Of a stretch of 13,252 nucleotides of DNA, positions 1 through 8,323 are shown piece after piece (the first letter of the stretch is position 1; every line of letters starts with the position of its first letter). Both the position numbers and the translations under genes were made by a program. This DNA comes from Paraglomus occultum (lineage: Eukaryota > Glomeromycota > Glomeromycetes > Paraglomerales > Paraglomeraceae), in NCBI GenBank assembly GCA_910592205.1, contig CAJVPJ010001019.1:1-13252 (forward strand). Reading direction: 5' to 3'. The notes below the pieces were generated by a model. The model searched no databases and was not told the origin of the DNA. It saw nothing but the letters and a program-made list of their open reading frames with translations.

Positions 1-69
1 AAATGATTTTCGGTGAAATGATCGTCGGCGAAATATTACGTCGGTGAAATGATTTTCGGCGTTATGATT
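1..69. repeat. Minisatellite, 15-16 nt unit, cut by window edge
   Basis: CGG triplets recur at 11, 26, 42 and 57 (spacing 15, 16, 15). The unit is close to CGGTGAAATGATTTT, alternating with CGGCG variants. About four and a half copies are visible and the array continues to the left of the window. It is probably an intergenic minisatellite or the edge of a mobile element; nothing shows that it is coding. Confidence 0.75.
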
Positions 70-1070
70 GCCTCCCGTTAAATTTCGCCCACAACATTGG
101 AAACTTGTTAAGGAACTGTAGTAGATAATCGTTCAATTAGTCGACAATAAAAATGGGTTACTTTGGCTATTATTAAACAATCGAATAATCTAATAAGAGA
201 GACGACACTCTACATAGCACTTCGTACAAAGTTGGCGCTCACGTTATCTACACTATGAATATACAAAATAGTGGATATTTGTTATATATCGGGGTGCTTA
301 TTTTACGCAAAATACCATACACTTGTTTCTATGTTGTAATCATTAAGTAGCAAGGCCACGGAAAGAAGAATATTCTTTATATTAATAAGAATAGTCTTGA
401 AACATATAAAACCCATTCGAAATTAGTTTAGAATTAAAAAAGAAAAAGTGAAAAATCATTTTCACAAATTAAGTTTAGATAATAACAGAGCTCGAATTAT
501 TTTGAAATTCAAAAATGATGGACAAGCTAATTACCGAGGAGACAAGACCCCTGTATTCATTGTTCAGCGTTCGTACAGGTTTTTTACAATATTTAAAGTT
601 TTTCTCGTTATTGATTGTAATTATATTGTCTGACATGTCATTCCTTTCAATGGCAATGTTATAATAATACACGTAACAGCAACACACGCATTCGAGTCTT
701 CTAAAAGTATTAGTCTTTGGCGTGAGTTTTGAATAATCCGAAGTTTTACTTTTTACAATTGTGTGAATGAAATTTGTCCAAGTTACAGAACAAAGTAACC
801 AGTTAGACTTTTCGCTCGACTCTTTGTCATTTGGTTATTTTTATCTATTCGTAGTTTAGCCAGACTCAATATTTCTTGCGTAAGTCTTCGCGATACCATC
901 AGATAAGAAGCAGTTTTTCATATTTGACATGAGGTATGGAATTAAATTTGCCAAGTCAAATTATCTTTTAGCGTAACAACTTTAATGATTAGGTAATAAC
1001 AGAGAGATATTGATTTAATACATTCTACTCGCGAACAAATTGTTAATAAAGCGTTAAATGAGCGTACGTT
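70..1070. other. Intergenic, no gene seen
   Basis: AT-rich and without a convincing exon on either strand; the 61- and 70-codon frames near 448-687 overlap each other and look like chance. A 7-bp hairpin (GTGAAAA/TTTTCAC) sits at 447-464. On the minus strand an ATTAAA (plus 1014-1019) lies about 52 nt beyond the stop of the gene ending at 1071 and could be its poly(A) signal. Confidence 0.6.
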
Positions 1071-2865
1071 CTAATCATCACGAATATAATCAACTTCTAA
1101 AACGTAATCTTTCAAGAAAACTTCAAGTGCAATTTGTCTTTTTTCCATTGCATCTTGTCTCGCTTCTAAAGATGAGAGTTTTGATATTGGCGTCTCATCC
1201 TCTCCAGGTGGGATTTCTTTCTCTCTTTCTGGCGGGGGCGTCTCATCCTCTTTAGGTGGGATTTCTCTCTCATTTGTTTCTGAATATTCACCGGCTATGT
1301 GTTCCGGGGCTTCGAATAGACCGGATTCTGCTACGCCGTCAAGATCTTTCCTGATTTCACGTTTGATGAACGGTAGTTTTTGCCATAAACCCCACGGTGC
1401 ACCCACTCTGTCGGCGCCTGTTTTGATAGAGTAACAAATTGGTTGTGAGTTTTGGCGTAACGAGTAGTGGCAAATGCATAAATAAATGTGCCCACATACC
1501 GAATAGTAGTACATAGAGTCCCATTGCCGTACCATATATACCACCTACTGCACTTAATATGTCGAGGACTGTCAGGTCACTGACGATTGAAGAATAGAAC
1601 CAGACGTTGTAAGTTGTTGAGTATTCAATTGTGACAAGTAATGCTATAGATTAGACTTTGCATACTTACGATACTTCTGTTTCCGTCGTAACTATATAAG
1701 ACGAGGGATGGACAGTGATAATTGCATAAGTTGAACTGTCGCCGGTAATAAGCGGAACCGGAGCTGCAAGTTTTTTGCTTTTTTGTCAGTTAATGTTTCA
1801 TTTCATACAAGTCACTCTTTATCACAATAGTTAATGTACCGTATGTGGTCGACAGCATATTTATGTCCACATATGTAGGTTGTCCAACAATGAGATTCCG
1901 TACATCTGGAAGGAGAACATTACGGATAGACCGCGCCACGCCGATGTAGGTGTTCTAAAGAATATTATCATTCGTTAATATATTATCGGTTAAATAGTTC
2001 ACAGAATTTATGCGAAATCATACTAACAAAGCCTTTAGCTATTAAGTAATAATTAGCATTAAACAACGTCGCCAAATAGTCAGACACGACCCGTGGCTGG
2101 CCTCCTGGATTAAGGGAAATTTGTTCCGTGTCTGGTATAGTCAATCATTTGTTGTTAGTATCAATTGCACTCTTCTATGAGCCACTTTACATAATCAATA
2201 AGATAAATTTTGATTACCGGCATCAAACAAGTTTACTGTCAGCAAGGCATCTGAACTGGTAGCTGAAAAAAACTGATCTTGTATAGTAATAGCGAATGCA
2301 ATCATACTTATAGTTCCATTGAGTTCATCTGGCTGGGCAGTCGGGATTGCAAATTCTAAATGTTGATTGAATCTTGCTACATAGTAGTCGGTGATGTTAT
2401 CGACTTTATATGGACCGAAATCAGGCAGAACCTGGTAGCCATAGGCTACAAAAAGTCAAATTAATGATCATAATATTTGTGACATTGTGCAATTATTGTG
2501 GTACAGTACATACGCATCCATCCTATGGTGGTAGAGATTGAAAAGTTATAAGCGGAATTGAATTCTAAAACTAATAAACATATTAACGGTTAGCATTTTC
2601 ATTTATATTTATTTACAAATAAGAATAATTACATACTGGGCATTGAAATTGAATTAACCCTTTCCCGAGAAGTGTTTACAGTTACATCGTTATATGACAG
2701 CTGAAGACATTCCCAGACAAAGTAACCAGCTACGCCTAGCGTTAAAATTAGCTTGGCTACTTTCTTGGGTCGTCTGACTGAAGAAGGCTCGGCTTCAGAA
2801 CCTGCAGGCCAGACAAAGTCTTTGGTGGTCGTGAAAAGCTGTTTGATGATGTCAAGCAAACCCAT
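1071..2865 (-). CDS. Two-pass membrane protein with coiled-coil tail, 8 exons, 415 aa
   Basis: Exons on the minus strand are 2865-2637, 2564-2514, 2445-2218, 2131-2028, 1954-1840, 1763-1670, 1579-1500 and 1417-1071. They total 1248 nt (415 aa plus stop), and every junction keeps phase. Introns are 68-90 nt with GT-AG ends; intron 3 has TACTAAC at 2160-2154. The first Met is at 2865. Residues 38-58 form a membrane segment. A loop of about 215 residues with N-glycosylation sequons (NTS, NFS, NIT, NGT) follows. A second, glycine-rich membrane segment spans 276-301, followed by PWGLWQ at 308-313. The tail has two acidic proline-rich repeats (EIPPxEDETP) and ends in a predicted coiled coil (about 379-415). 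The loop is probably extracellular and both ends cytosolic. The GG-rich helix followed by PWGxxQ resembles uncharacterised proteins I associate with Glomeromycotina; no function can be given. Uncertain points are the exon 2 acceptor (2570 is also in frame) and intron 6. Confidence 0.8.
1189..1284 (-). repeat. 48-nt coding tandem repeat, two copies
   Basis: The plus-strand string GGCGTCTCATCC begins at 1189 and again at 1237, with strongly similar flanks, giving a 48-nt period. On the minus strand this is 16 codons in the last exon of the two-pass membrane protein and encodes EIPPGEDETP and EIPPKEDETP blocks. The period is a multiple of three, so copy-number change would keep the frame. Confidence 0.8.
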
Positions 2866-2915
2866 CTTCGTATCAAGTAAGTTGAGGGATTGGGAAAATA
2901 TGGCCGCTTGAACAG

Positions 2916-2918
2916 TAT

Positions 2919-2989
<71 letters not shown>

Positions 2990-3024
2990 TTTATTTATTT
3001 ATTTTTATTTATTTATTTATTTAT
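2916..3024. repeat. (ATTT)n microsatellite with periodic T5 interruptions
   Basis: About 109 bp of ATTT is broken by TTTTT at 2954-2958, 2984-2988 and 3002-3006, then grades into CAATCAATCTATCTAT. It starts about 50 bp upstream of the minus-strand start codon at 2865, so it lies in that gene's promoter or 5' leader. The 73-codon plus-strand frame across it (Ile-Tyr-Leu-Phe repeats) is an artefact of the repeat. Confidence 0.95.
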
Positions 3025-3393
3025 CAATCAATCTATCTATTTTTTATGCACTGTGAATTTGAATTTACATACTCGGGCATGCAATATCAGAAAGCTGCAC
3101 AAGTTTATTGATTGTGATCACAAAAACAGCATCATTTTGAAAGGCTTTTTTTAAATATATTTGATATTCTAATTCTACATAGACTATTGACTGCTTTTTT
3201 CTTATCTACCATATCAAACTCTTGTTGTACAAATAAAAATGAACTCGCACTCGTTTTTTTTCTCCCTGTCAATAATGAATAATAGGTTTGCTAGGATAAT
3301 TGTCGAACAAGTACACTCAATACGCGCAGATTGCCTTGGACAGTAAATTGAGCCACCAAGCTTCGCTACTGTAGCTTCATGGCCTATCAACAT
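3025..3393. other. Intergenic between two minus-strand genes
   Basis: No exon or RNA gene is visible. The stretch separates the poly(A) signal of the gene ending at 3467 from the microsatellite in front of the gene starting at 2865. Confidence 0.6.
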
Positions 3394-3399
3394 TTTATT
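3394..3399 (-). terminator. Poly(A) signal AATAAA
   Basis: TTTATT on the plus strand reads AATAAA on the minus strand, about 70 nt beyond the stop codon of the secreted membrane protein gene (stop at 3469-3467). Position and orientation suit a 3' end signal; no cleavage site can be seen directly. Confidence 0.5.
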
Positions 3400-3466
3400 T
3401 ATCGTGTAATAACATTAACTGTTTTTACTACAATATGTTTAGTAGCCATTATTTTAAAACTGACCG

Positions 3467-4435
3467 CTACTCAATATCTATTCGAAAAAACAATTCAAAA
3501 CAAATCCACATAATCCACCCTATACCAAGACTAAGAATAATATCGCCATCTTGTTTAACTCCTCCATTTGCGGGATTCATTGATGGGTCATTTGTCGTGT
3601 TCATAGTCGGTACATCAAACGCGAGAGAGATGTTGACAGAGGTTGGATGAATTGTGGGGTTGCTTACGCGAAGACACCAGGTTGCAGGAACTGATTCTTC
3701 CCTACCACAGCTTTGAACACATTGGTCGTGGCTTTATGTTTGTGGAGATTGGGAAAAGATTAATGAACAGGTATTGATTATAAATTAGGTGAGTGTCGGA
3801 GGAGACTAGTATTAGAAAAGTCAATAGCTCTGTTTTGTTTTTAACCGTATAATCTACAACTAACCCACTCGCAACTCCTAATTCTTTTTCCCTTATTGTT
3901 TACTAACCATGATGCTTCATGTGTATACGTGGCCGATGACTCGTTTCCCTGGAGCGTCATATTAAGCATGCTCCAAGTCGAAGCATAAACCAGAACACCG
4001 GTTAAACACGGTTCATCGGGAATGCCACTTCCATTCGCAAAGTGGCCAAAGTTTGGTGTTGAAGTGAGATTTTTATCGGACGTTGTGACGAGAAATCCTA
4101 AATTAAATAACTATGTGAGTAGGTTGAATTATGCTTGGATTTAAACGTCGATTATGTATAATACTCACTTATTCCGTTAACGTCATCTGATGCGCAGAGG
4201 TACCTTTCAAAGAGAGATTAAACCAAGTATTATAGAAAGGTAATTAATTATACCACATTACATTTATTCTTACCATGAAGTATTATTCGGCAGCAAAATA
4301 TTACCCGTTTGTATCTGAGCACTCGTAATGGCCGTCTATACATTAAATTGATAATAAATATATGTATATTTAAAGTAACATAGCTTGTTATTATTTACTC
4401 ACCAACACAAATAAAAAACCAACTAGCTTCCACAT
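3467..4435 (-). CDS. Secreted single-pass glycoprotein, 5 exons, 194 aa
   Basis: Exons on the minus strand are 4435-4403, 4335-4274, 4203-4169, 4097-3908 and 3731-3467 (585 nt, 194 aa plus stop). Introns of 67, 70, 71 and 176 nt have donors GTGAGT, GTAAGA, GTGAGT and GTTAGT, and all junctions keep phase. The 11-codon first exon begins a signal peptide (MWKLVGFLFVLTAITSA, probable cleavage after residue 17). The ectodomain has six cysteines (35, 74, 107, 111, 115, 126), including a CxxxCxxxCG cluster formed across the last junction, and at least seven N-glycosylation sequons. Residues 171-189 form a membrane helix, leaving a five-residue tail (RIDIE). Type I topology with the glycosylated domain outside is expected. 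I do not recognise the family. The last intron is longer than the others but holds no usable internal exon that I could find; its CATAAAG acceptor is forced, because an in-frame TAA lies just upstream. Confidence 0.8.
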
Positions 4436-4437
4436 TG

Positions 4438-4500
4438 TATCGAGTCTGTGTTGTTTATAATATCGAGCGTGGTATTATAATATCGAGTGTGTTGTTTATT
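4438..4500 (-). promoter_or_regulatory. Three CTCGATA copies just upstream of the start codon
   Basis: TATCGAG on the plus strand (CTCGATA on the minus) begins at 4438, 4461 and 4481, with similar flanks (TGTTGTTTAT and TTATAA), so this is a short tandem repeat of about 20-23 nt. It ends 3 nt before the ATG at 4435 of the secreted glycoprotein gene. It could be a promoter element, a 5' leader repeat or simple duplication. The TATTATAA copies are TATA-like but very close to the ATG. Confidence 0.5.
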
Positions 4501-5751
4501 CTTAAATATTTTTTTCAATGAATATCAAATTATGGATACGTTACACACGTTATTACAATATAGTCAGTATAGTTGAAGTAGAAAAGTAAAAATAAAATAA
4601 AAAGTATGTGAAATAGAAAGAAAATTTTCTATAAAAAGACAATTATTTTACAAAAGTAGTTGGCTGTCTATCGACATATCATTTGATCAACCATCAATGC
4701 AATGTCGATACGCCAAGCCACAACGGCATACATGTACGAGGGGGTTTGTTCCATTCAAAAAATATCGGAGTCATCGGCAGTTATTCGTAAGTGTTCGGAA
4801 TTTAAAGTCCACAAGCACGTAATCGGTGGTTGCAATACACGCACATATTTTTAACATATATCATAAATGGCTATAAAAAGAAAACTACACGATATGCAGG
4901 AGTAATAAACTTAGGAAGAAGGAGGCATACGTCGTAACACCTTTAATCGTGTTGAATTACGCCCATTTAATATTAATACTGTTGTCTTTCGTAATATCGA
5001 TATCCCATTTAGAACAAACGGACTGCGTGTAAAGTTAAAACTGTCATACATGAAAAAATTAAAACAGAATAGTCTGGAAAAGGTGCGTATGCATCTCTGC
5101 AGGATACATCATTTACTGTGACCAATAGTACAACGAAACTTTACCTAGTGCACAATGTCATACGTCATGTCATACACGTGAAAATTGTCTGATAGACTTT
5201 AAAGGAAATTGGTTAATCCTCTATTTGGTACGTTCAATGAGCTTAGATTTATTTCTGTATTTAGAGTAGCTTTCAATATATTGGTTATGTAAGCAATATC
5301 GGCCGATGTCTCTAGTGCAAGTCTATGGACACTCTATCGCTAAAAGCTTATACGCTCAACGCACGCACAGCTCAAACTTGTCATAATTTGCATAGACCGA
5401 ATTGGCAAACATCACTTTCTGATTTTTTATTTGCTGGATGGATGCTTGATAACCTGTTTTATTTATTGCTATCAGACGGAAGGCAATTATAATATCGACA
5501 ATCACTTTGCAGACGTGATATTACATCATTTCATTTCATTGACAATCAGTAGATCTCATTTAGCCCGATAATTTTATTCTTTGTCTTAACCATTTCAAAC
5601 TTTTGTTTTACGACTTCATAATGACTATGTTATTTCCTTTGTTATGAATTGAAACAGTAAAGCAGTAAATAGGCTTTATATATCAAAAATTCAAATAAAA
5701 TAGGATTTGATGAGTTAACCCACTGGACTGAACATATAATGAGGTGAAAGT
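4501..5751. other. Intergenic, possible transposon debris
   Basis: No convincing gene. A 50-codon frame (4702-4854, plus) starts MSIRQATTAYMYEGVCSIQK and has somewhat less AT-rich codons than its surroundings. It could be the remnant of a helix-turn-helix segment from a transposase, but I cannot show this. A TATAAAAAG at about 4874 has no obvious gene downstream. The remainder is AT-rich with no repeats that I could follow. Confidence 0.5.
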
Positions 5752-6322
5752 ATGCTTTACTTCGAAATATTGCTTCTGATTATGTGCAGATCGTCTAAAG
5801 CTCGAAATAAATTATCCAACTGTCAAAAATCCCAAGGCTTTTCTACTAGAGGGTTTGGAGAAAAATTAATCCGCAAGAATTATAGAACAGATGATGCAGA
5901 ACAAAAGTTACGGCTTAGATTTTTTAGTTAACTAAAAAAGTTTTGAGTTTTAGGGATTTGAAAAATAACAGCTTTCTCAAGTTTTCTTCAGAAAACAAAA
6001 AATTTCGGACACACCGTTTTCACAGATCGTTGTGGAAGAAGATTATATCTCCACAACCGGATTTTCTGGATCAAAATCGACTTTGGTTGAAACGATCGAA
6101 AATTCTGGTCCGTTTGTATGTTACTGCCAAAATTTTACTGTTATTGAACGCTATTGGGAAGCAGCCAAACGATATTAATATGCAAGAAATAACTGTAATT
6201 ATACACGGAGCGGATTACAAGATGCATGGGATGAATTACGAACAAATCAATTCGATCAACTTTCTAAACCAAGAAATGTAATTGCATGTTATATAAATAA
6301 GCATATGCTGTTCAATCTGTAA
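5752..6322 (+). pseudogene. Degenerate DDE transposase, C-terminal part
   Basis: The clearest piece is 6125-6322, whose frame reads CQNFTVIERYWEAAKRY, a stop at 6176, then YARNNCNYTRSGLQ. This matches the end of fungal DDE transposases of the type with a HCExNxIExxWGxxKRYxRxxCxY signature, where the Glu of IER would be the third catalytic acidic residue. Just upstream, in a different frame, 6022-6075 reads KKIISPQPDFLDQ, like the QPDF segment usually found before it, and 6074-6124 returns to the first frame (STLVETIENSG). At least one frameshift and one stop therefore break it. A 59-codon frame at 5752-5931 may be an older upstream part; its membership is a guess. No terminal repeats were found. 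The family match is from memory of the motif, not a search. Confidence 0.6.
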
Positions 6323-6537
6323 CATTAATATTAAAGTCGAATTTTACTTTATTCGAAATTTGAAGCGTCTGGACAAGTAATGTATTTCAAAATAAAATAT
6401 TCATTTAGTCGAACAAATCCTTATTAACGATCTGCATGCAGAACAAAATTTCGGATTGATAATTCTACGCTGATACACAAATCATTTTCCTCCAATGTAA
6501 ATGTACGCAATATTTGTGAATAATTTTCAATTGACCG
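6323..6537. other. Intergenic, nothing seen
   Basis: AT-rich spacer between the transposase relic and the 3' end of the secreted protein gene, with no coding or RNA signal. Confidence 0.5.
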
Positions 6538-6543
6538 TTTATT
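6538..6543 (-). terminator. Possible poly(A) signal AATAAA
   Basis: This is the first minus-strand AATAAA after the stop codon at 6692, about 150 nt away. It would give a typical fungal 3' UTR length. Confidence 0.4.
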
Positions 6544-6691
6544 ATATTACGGACAATAAACCATACATGTCGCAAAACTAAGACTTGTTAAAATAAAAGA
6601 TTGCTGCAAAACTTAACAGCAACGAATACAATATACTTATAAACTAGATTATAACTAACTAACAGCGATAATTCTTTGGTCACCGTCTTCT

Positions 6692-7302
6692 TTAAGGAGC
6701 ATGGCGGATGATTGACTGCGTTGGGAGTCCTCTCTTGTCGCCATTAGATATGACGACGCATTTACCAAATAGCTTGTTAACATCAGCGTTATTTAACACC
6801 TGGATATGACAAATTTTAAATGCAACAATGGTTTTTGAAAAGACTATTAGATTCATCTGGTAGACGCAATGACATGTCATGCGATACAACATCAAATAAA
6901 TCTTACCGTGGACCATTCCGTCCCAGATTTTACGAACGGAGTGAGATCGAACAAAACCTCCCCGTTCACGTCATCACTATCATTGTCACCATCATTGCTG
7001 CCACATTCTCTAACCTCAACACGGAGGCTTTGGTCAAGAACTATAAGAGACGTCACAAAGACCTGGTGATCATCACTATCATTATCTCCATCAGCAGAAG
7101 GCAATTGTACAAGTGTGAAAGTGGCTTCGAATCCGTTTGAACCAGTTCTAAATTCAGACTTTCCGATAATCTTGTTGTCGTCGTTGTCACTTTCATTTCC
7201 ATTTCGTTTAGCAATATTCCCGAGAGCGTTTCGTGCTGGAATAGCATTGGCTGAGAACAATGACGCCAATAAAAGAAGAGTGATAAAGATTTGCTTGTAC
7301 AT
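6692..7302 (-). CDS. Small secreted protein with Kex2-type site and Asp-rich loops, 2 exons, 167 aa
   Basis: Exon 1 is 7302-6907 (132 codons), the intron 6906-6800 (GTAAGA...TATCCAG, 107 nt, phase 0), and exon 2 is 6799-6692 (35 codons plus TAA). Residues 1-20 form a signal peptide (MYKQIFITLLLLASLFSANA). A short propeptide follows, ending in Lys32-Arg33, a Kex2-type cleavage site. The mature part starts with an acidic stretch (34-43) and holds two copies of DGDNDSDD (71-78 and 104-111), which resemble Asp-rich calcium-binding loops. Only two cysteines remain in it (100 and 146), a possible disulfide pair. Alternating hydrophobic residues and the GKCVVISNGD segment suggest a beta-sandwich; a distant Cu/Zn SOD-like fold was considered, but metal-binding histidines are missing (only His79 and His165). 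Size, secretion and processing make it a candidate secreted effector or wall protein, by inference. Its own TATA box lies 130 bp upstream. Confidence 0.85.
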
Positions 7303-7430
7303 GTTGGACTGTTTATTGATTAGGAGGACTTGTGAATTGATTATCGTTGCTTGAAGCCGAATATGATTTATGAAAAGAACTTTGCTCGATGAACTGACGG
7401 GATGATGAAAAAGAGCTCAATCGACCCCTC

Positions 7431-7438
7431 CTTTTATA
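7431..7438 (-). promoter_or_regulatory. TATA box of the secreted protein gene
   Basis: The minus strand reads TCTATAAAAGGAG here, a near-consensus TATA box 130 bp upstream of the ATG at 7302. Transcription would then start near 7400-7405, giving a leader of about 100 nt. It is the best core promoter in the window and suggests strong or regulated expression. Confidence 0.65.
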
Positions 7439-7439
7439 G

Positions 7440-7930
7440 AGATTTTCTGTCCTTGTTCGACCGCTTCATAACGTTCATTCAATTTCTATCTACGTGGAAC
7501 TTTTTTTAGGTAAGAAAAAATTATTTTTAGAGAACGCGACATTCAAGCCAATCAGCTTGTGTTAGATAAACATGAACGATCTATTGTTGCATTTTCCTTG
7601 TTCGTTATTTTTAGTTTAAAGTTGTGTGCTGACATGTACATAGATTACTGATAGACTGTGTCTATTCATGAATATTGATCAAGTTATCAAATATATCTGG
7701 TAGTAATATGCGTTCGCGCTCCGCATATTTAAATTTTTGTTTAACCATCCACTGTCAGACAATTAGGTTGGTACAAACTCAAACGTTTGTGTTCTTTGAT
7801 GCAAGCATCTGTTGCCATACTCTGTCTTGTAATTTTTTGCCCGCATGACGTTACGAGTCCCTCCCTTGACGCCCTCGATTCCTTGTGAACCCGCTGGACT
7901 TTATTGCCAAGGCTCACGCTCAGTAGCCTA
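7440..7930. other. Upstream region of the secreted protein gene; hairpin
   Basis: No gene is supported; the 75-codon minus frame at 7741-7968 has no family features. The stretch contains a perfect 8-bp inverted repeat at 7705-7729 (AATATGCG, 9-nt loop, CGCATATT). The part from about 7840 is richer in GC than its surroundings and leads into the repeat copy at 7931. Confidence 0.5.
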
Positions 7931-8065
7931 AGCCTGATTTGGGATCGTTCAATGAAGCACCGTTTCACACAGTTAAAAAAAAAAAGATATTGCGCGATAA
8001 GGATTGAATTTTATGAAATACATTCAATATTTTACTAAACAAAGTTGTATGGACAGGCTTTATTT
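7931..8065 (+). repeat. Diverged direct repeat, copy A
   Basis: Begins AGCCTGATTTGGGATC and matches 8565 onward: 21 of the first 22 bases are identical (one G/T difference), followed by patchy similarity. It runs into an A-run (about 7974-7985), then shares ACATTCAAT and CAAAGTT blocks with copy B. An A-rich run just after a conserved segment fits a retroelement 3' end, but the similarity continues past it. Confidence 0.55.
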
Positions 8066-8069
8066 CCGT

Positions 8070-8104
8070 AAAAGAAAGAAAGAAAGAAAGAAAGAAGAAA
8101 AAAA
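8070..8104. repeat. (AAAG)n microsatellite
   Basis: About six AAAG units ending in AAGAAAAAAAG. It lies inside the segment of about 240 bp that copy A of the direct repeat has and copy B lacks. Confidence 0.9.
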
Positions 8105-8323
8105 GCGAGCAAATTAAATAGTAAAAAAACAAACACCTTCTTGCCAAAAAAATTGCCTGCTAGTTCGTACATACATACGTTACACAAAACGAGTTTTGTG
8201 CGAGCATGCATCTGTGGAATTAACTCGTTTTCGGGGGAAATCATCACCGAAAGTCGGTTGATCAACGCCCAAAACGATTTGCCGTTCATTTGTGCTGCGC
8301 CTTGAGTCTGCAACTGTCTCTTT

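Noticed and set aside
1644-1669. A 26-nt intron (GTAAGT...CTATAG) in the two-pass membrane protein
   Set aside because: Too short for a spliceosomal intron here; the 90-nt alternative ending at 1580 keeps phase, has a better acceptor and fits the neighbouring intron lengths.
3057-3085. Similarity of TTACATACTCGGGCATG to the exon 1 donor region at 2630-2646
   Set aside because: Only about 15 matching bases with a gap, and no further alignment on either side; probably chance.
2890-3111. 73-codon frame across the ATTT repeat
   Set aside because: Pure microsatellite translation.
5943-6281. 112-codon plus frame taken as a gene
   Set aside because: It has no ATG start (begins TTG), and the transposase signature lies in another frame across it.
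6692-6916. Single 74-codon minus frame starting MVHGKIYL
   Set aside because: It reads through the intron of the secreted protein; only 6692-6799 of it is coding, as exon 2.
6820-7140. Plus-strand frames of 106 and 66 codons
   Set aside because: Antisense to the secreted protein's exon 1; their Ser/Ile/Thr-rich runs mirror its Asp-rich codons.
7741-7968. 75-codon minus frame as a gene
   Set aside because: No domain, signal or splice context, and it overlaps the edge of the direct repeat.
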